A program made the position numbers and the translations under genes. A stretch of DNA of 36,461 nt from Rhodospirillaceae bacterium UBA4468 (GTDB lineage: Bacteria; Pseudomonadota; Alphaproteobacteria; Rhodospirillales; Casp-alpha2). This document shows, in pieces, positions 33,222 through 36,461 of the stretch. The stretch is taken from assembly GCA_002389385.1 (NCBI GenBank), contig DGOK01000036.1:31071-67531 (forward strand). Direction: 5' to 3'. The notes beneath the pieces are model-generated. The model was not told where the DNA came from. It did not search any database and saw only the letters and a list, made by a program, of their open reading frames with translations. How positions within the stretch are numbered: the stretch's first letter is position 1; the number at the start of each line of letters is the position of its first letter.

Positions 33222-34049
33222 TTAGCCGAAGCGGCCTGTAATGTAATCTTGGGTTTTTTGATCATCGGGGGTCGTGAATATTTTGCCTGTCTCACCAACT
33301 TCGACAAGATCGCCCAAGTGAAAAAATGCGGTCCGTTGTGACACGCGGGCAGCTTGCTGCATCGAGTGTGTCACAATTACGATTGAGAAGTTATTACGAA
33401 GTTCATCGATAAGCTCTTCGATCCTCGCTGTTGCAATAGGATCAAGTGCCGAGCAGGGCTCGTCCATCAAGATCACTTCCGGCTGTACGGCAATCGCACG
33501 CGCAATGCACAAACGTTGTTGCTGTCCACCAGAAAGTCCGGTGCCTGCTTCATCAAGGCGATCTTTGACTTCTTTCCAAAGCCCGGCTTTGGTCAGGCTG
33601 TCTTCAACAATCGCATCAATCTCGCTTTTTGACGTTGCGATACCGTGAATGCGTGGCCCGTAAGCCACGTTTTCAAAAATCGTTTTTGGGAACGGGTTTG
33701 GCTTTTGGAAAACCATGCCGACCCGTGCGCGCAAGTGAACAACATCGATCTCATCCGAATATACATCAATACCATCCAGTTCGATGGAGCCTGTGACACG
33801 GCAAATATCTATGGTGTCGTTCATGCGATTGAGGGATCGCAGATACGTTGATTTGCCGCACCCTGACGGGCCAATCAGAGCTGTAACTTCATACTCATGG
33901 ATGTCGAGTGAGACATCAAACAATGCCTGTTTCGCACCATAAAACACATCGACGTTTTTTGTGCTGTACTTCACGCGGCGAGGCTCAGTTGTTGCATCAG
34001 GAGCCGGTGGCATCACGGTCGTCATAGAATTTGTTGTTGCTTCGGTCAT
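33222..34049 (-). CDS. pstB: Phosphate ABC transporter ATP-binding protein
   Basis: PstB powers phosphate import through PstA-PstC. The 275-residue protein has Walker A GPSGCGKST, the Q-loop VFQKPNPFPKTIFENVAYGPRIHG, the signature LSGGQQQRLCIARAIA, Walker B VILMDEPCSALDP and the H-loop VTHSMQQAARVSQRTAFF. A short Thr/Pro-rich N-terminus of about 25 residues precedes the ABC domain. It lies between pstA and phoU in the standard order. Confidence 0.97.
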   Translation of the reverse strand: MTEATTNSMTTVMPPAPDATTEPRRVKYSTKNVDVFYGAKQALFDVSLDIHEYEVTALIGPSGCGKSTYLRSLNRMNDTIDICRVTGSIELDGIDVYSDEIDVVHLRARVGMVFQKPNPFPKTIFENVAYGPRIHGIATSKSEIDAIVEDSLTKAGLWKEVKDRLDEAGTGLSGGQQQRLCIARAIAVQPEVILMDEPCSALDPIATARIEELIDELRNNFSIVIVTHSMQQAARVSQRTAFFHLGDLVEVGETGKIFTTPDDQKTQDYITGRFG

Positions 34050-34061
34050 TCGTTTATCTTT

Positions 34062-35396
34062 CTACCAACGTCGTTCGAATTTTTTACGGAGAAGAACGGC
34101 GAGTGCGTTCATGAGAATTAAGAAAGCCAAGAGCACCATAATCGCCGCAGAGGTACGGGCGACAAACGCGCGCTCAGTGCTGTCTGCCCATAAGTAAACC
34201 TGGACCGGTAATGCGGTCGCAGGGTCGGTGATGCCGCCCGGGATATCAACAATAAACGCGACCATGCCGATCATCAGCAAAGGGGCTGTTTCGCCTAGCG
34301 CTTGCGCCATGCCGATGATGGTACCGGTCAGGATGCCAGGCATTGCGAGGGGCAGAACGTGATGGCTGACCACTTGCATGCGCGATGCGCCAAGGCCGAG
34401 CGCGGCCTCGCGAATAGAAGGCGGGACGGCTTTAAGCGCGGCGCGGCTGGCAATGATGATGGTTGGGAGTGTCATCAACGCTAAAACCATGCCGCCAACA
34501 AGGGGTGCCGAGCGGGGCAGGCCAAAGAAATTGATGAATACAGCAAGGCCCAAAAGGCCGTATACGATCGATGGGACCGCGGCCAAGTTGTTGATGTTCA
34601 CTTCGATGATTTGTGTGATGCGGTTCTTTGGTGCGAACTCTTCGAGGTAAACCGCCGCCGCCACACCAATCGGGAATGACAGCAATAACGTCACGATCAT
34701 TGTAAAGAATGATCCAGACACCGCGCCCCAAATACCTGCGAGTTCTGGCTCACGAGAATCGGCACTTGTGAAAAACGTCGTATTAAAAGATGTCGTGATC
34801 ATGCCGCGCTCTTTCAGCGTGTCATGCCAGACCATCTGTTGGTCTGATACGCGACGATCGGCATTGGCGACATCTTTATTGATGACACCTTTTTCATAGA
34901 GATCAAAATCGGATGAGACGGGGACGACGAAATTGATCCGCTGGCCAATTAAGCCAGGGTCATCGACGACAAGCTTTTGAACCTGAAAACTCGCTCCACG
35001 ACTGAGCATTGAGCGTAGTTTGCGCTTATCGGCCCGACTTTTTACGTCAGGGAATTCTGTAAGGAGTGCATCAAATACGACTTTTCTATAATTGGCGCGC
35101 GCCAAAGTGCCTGGATCACGCGTCCTTGAGGGGTCGATCACGTCTTCGCTCAGTTCAATCTCGAGCTCAAGAGTTGTTTCTGTAAACGCCGGCAGACCAT
35201 TGCTAATAATGGTGGTGAACAGAATGCCGACAACTGTTAAAGCCAATGCAATGGCACCAATACCATAGGCTTTGAATCGTGCTTCGGCGGCATAGCGACG
35301 CTTAAGTCCATTTTTGACAGCATCGGATGCGTGTTGTGCACGATCTTTTGATGCCTGCTTGAGCGGCGTAGGTTCATTCACTGTTGAATTAGTCAT
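34062..35396 (-). CDS. pstA: Phosphate ABC transporter permease PstA (extended form)
   Basis: PstA is one of the two membrane subunits of the phosphate importer. The 444-residue protein is longer than E. coli PstA because a first membrane helix (about 46-66) is followed by a periplasmic insert of about 150 residues (roughly 70-215), which matches the N-terminal DUF3333 seen in alphaproteobacterial PstA. The permease core has SFPIGVAAAVYLEEFAPKN, AAVPSIVYGLLGLAVF and the coupling loop REAALGLGASRMQVVSHHVLPLAMPGILTG. Its start overlaps the pstC stop by eight bases. Confidence 0.94.
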   Translation of the reverse strand: MTNSTVNEPTPLKQASKDRAQHASDAVKNGLKRRYAAEARFKAYGIGAIALALTVVGILFTTIISNGLPAFTETTLELEIELSEDVIDPSRTRDPGTLARANYRKVVFDALLTEFPDVKSRADKRKLRSMLSRGASFQVQKLVVDDPGLIGQRINFVVPVSSDFDLYEKGVINKDVANADRRVSDQQMVWHDTLKERGMITTSFNTTFFTSADSREPELAGIWGAVSGSFFTMIVTLLLSFPIGVAAAVYLEEFAPKNRITQIIEVNINNLAAVPSIVYGLLGLAVFINFFGLPRSAPLVGGMVLALMTLPTIIIASRAALKAVPPSIREAALGLGASRMQVVSHHVLPLAMPGILTGTIIGMAQALGETAPLLMIGMVAFIVDIPGGITDPATALPVQVYLWADSTERAFVARTSAAIMVLLAFLILMNALAVLLRKKFERRW

Positions 35397-36461
35397 ATTG
35401 CTCTCGGTACTTATTCACCACCGCCATCGCGATGATATTGAGGATCAGCGTGACACAGAAAAGTACCAGACCAAGTGCGAACGCAGCCAGTGTCTTCGCA
35501 CTATCGAATTCTTGATCGCCGACCAATAAGGTCACGATCTGTACGGTTACTGTGGTGACGGCTTCAAAAGGATTGGCGGTTAGATTGGCGCCAAGGCCTG
35601 CCGCCATAACAACGATCATGGTCTCGCCAATGGCGCGTGAGATTGCGAGCATGAATGAGCCGACAATCCCCGGCAGCGCAGCGGGGAGGATCACGCGTTT
35701 GATGGTTTCTGATTTTGTCGCACCAAGACCGTATGAGCCTTCGCGGAGACTTTGTGGCACCGCATTAATGACATCATCAGATAAAGAAGACACAAACGGG
35801 ATAATCATGATGCCCATGACAAGGCCCGCAGCGAGTGCGCTTTCTGATGAAATATCCAGGCCCATTAGCGACCCCTGACCGCGCAGAAATGGCGCAACAG
35901 TTAGGGCTGCGAAAAATCCATAAACGACGGTTGGGATGCCAGCTAGAATTTCGAGCAATGGTTTGACGGTGCCACGTACTTTTGGCGGTGCGTACTCAGC
36001 CATATAGATGGCGGACAAAAGGCCTATCGGGCCTGCAACACACATTGCGACCAGCGAGATGAGCAAGGTACCTGCGAAAAGAGGGATGGCGCCAAACGCG
36101 CCACTTGCGCCAACCTGATCGGCACGAAGAGCTGTTTGCGGGCTCCACTGAAGACCAAATAAAAACTCGGTCGGGGAGACTTTTTGAAAGAAGCGGTATG
36201 ATTCGAAAACTAGCGATAAAACGATACCAATCGTGGTCAGGATGGCAATGGCAGAGCAAAGGATTAAAAGCACAATCAACGTTTTTTCAACAAGATTGCG
36301 GGCACGGAGTTTCGGGTTGATGCGCGTGCGTGCGTAAGAAATTCCTGTAATGCCAAGCGCTAGAACAACAACAAACTGTGCGAGGCCGCTGATCGTGGTG
36401 AGGTTGATATAATGATCTGACGCGGCGCGGACGGCGGGTGTGATTTCGCCGGACGTAATAT
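35389..36461 (-). CDS. pstC: Phosphate ABC transporter permease PstC (5' end outside window)
   Basis: PstC pairs with PstA. The core has FAGTLLISLVAMCVAGPIGLLSAIYMAEYAPPK, EILAGIPTVVYGFFAAL and REGSYGLGATKSETIKRVILPAALPGIVG, the expected permease loops. A TTG at 36279 would give 296 residues, but the frame stays open for 60 more codons to the window edge without a stop. The added peptide reads naturally as family sequence (a hydrophobic helix ending ARTRINPKLRARNLVEK), so the gene is longer and its start lies outside. This is the long alphaproteobacterial PstC form with an N-terminal extension. pstS and any Pho box would be further upstream. Confidence 0.94.
   Translation of the reverse strand, partial: ITSGEITPAVRAASDHYINLTTISGLAQFVVVLALGITGISYARTRINPKLRARNLVEKTLIVLLILCSAIAILTTIGIVLSLVFESYRFFQKVSPTEFLFGLQWSPQTALRADQVGASGAFGAIPLFAGTLLISLVAMCVAGPIGLLSAIYMAEYAPPKVRGTVKPLLEILAGIPTVVYGFFAALTVAPFLRGQGSLMGLDISSESALAAGLVMGIMIIPFVSSLSDDVINAVPQSLREGSYGLGATKSETIKRVILPAALPGIVGSFMLAISRAIGETMIVVMAAGLGANLTANPFEAVTTVTVQIVTLLVGDQEFDSAKTLAAFALGLVLFCVTLILNIIAMAVVNKYREQYD

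Noticed and set aside
1..36461. CRISPR array, tRNA, rRNA, prophage or transposase
   Set aside because: No regularly spaced repeats, cloverleaf-like gene, ribosomal RNA signature or transposase/integrase coding sequence was recognised on either strand.

Overview
The window reads as one chromosomal stretch of an alphaproteobacterium of moderate G+C. The call rests on the pstC-pstA-pstB-phoU-phoB order, the extended PstA, the FeS-type (6-4) photolyase, the fused cobalt-pathway enzymes and the style of the housekeeping proteins. A marine Rhodospirillales-like lineage is plausible, but nothing here fixes the genus. I saw no rRNA or tRNA gene, no CRISPR array, and no complete insertion sequence or prophage.

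Layout. Positions 1-2400 hold the tail of an unknown coiled-coil-like protein, a small cyclic-nucleotide-binding-domain protein and a bacterial (6-4) photolyase. Positions 2400-3400 are a decayed stretch with a Prx5-type peroxiredoxin pseudogene and two copies of a 92-bp repeat exactly 700 bp apart. Positions 3400-15500 are a cobalamin (corrin ring) cluster. It runs cbiX-like, cobH, cobL, cobI, cbiG-cobJ fusion, a broken CigR/RcnB-like gene, cobM and an HdrD-like Fe-S protein on the plus strand. cobK and cbiD follow on the minus strand, then an SCO-family protein and cobB on the plus strand. cbiD, cbiG and cbiX point to the cobalt-early (anaerobic-type) route, using CobL- and CobK-type enzymes. 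No cobalamin riboswitch was found.

Positions 15500-18100 carry a YcgN-family protein, a DapA-superfamily aldolase, a YgjP-like metallopeptidase and a frameshifted yjbQ. Positions 18100-21260 hold a divergent pair of TPR proteins, one with a TylF-like methyltransferase domain and one with a 2OG-Fe(II) oxygenase domain. Positions 21390-26280 hold a GNAT-nitrilase gene with an internal stop, a D-2-hydroxyacid dehydrogenase, a NIPSNAP protein, a small lipoprotein and a CPD photolyase. Positions 26320-36461 are all minus strand: a small membrane protein, prmA, a UvrD/PcrA helicase, a ClC chloride/proton antiporter with CBS domains, and the phosphate operon phoB-phoU-pstB-pstA-pstC, with pstC running off the window edge.

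Most striking are four genes carrying lesions: one old pseudogene with three stops and three genes with single fresh-looking defects. Also notable are a CbiX-like protein whose three expected chelatase residues all appear replaced, and a repeat that supplies the Shine-Dalgarno sequence of two neighbouring genes while showing coding-like substitutions on the opposite strand. I did not find a clearly new multi-gene system. The closest candidates are the Fe-S protein embedded in the corrin cluster and the divergent TPR-methyltransferase/TPR-oxygenase pair.
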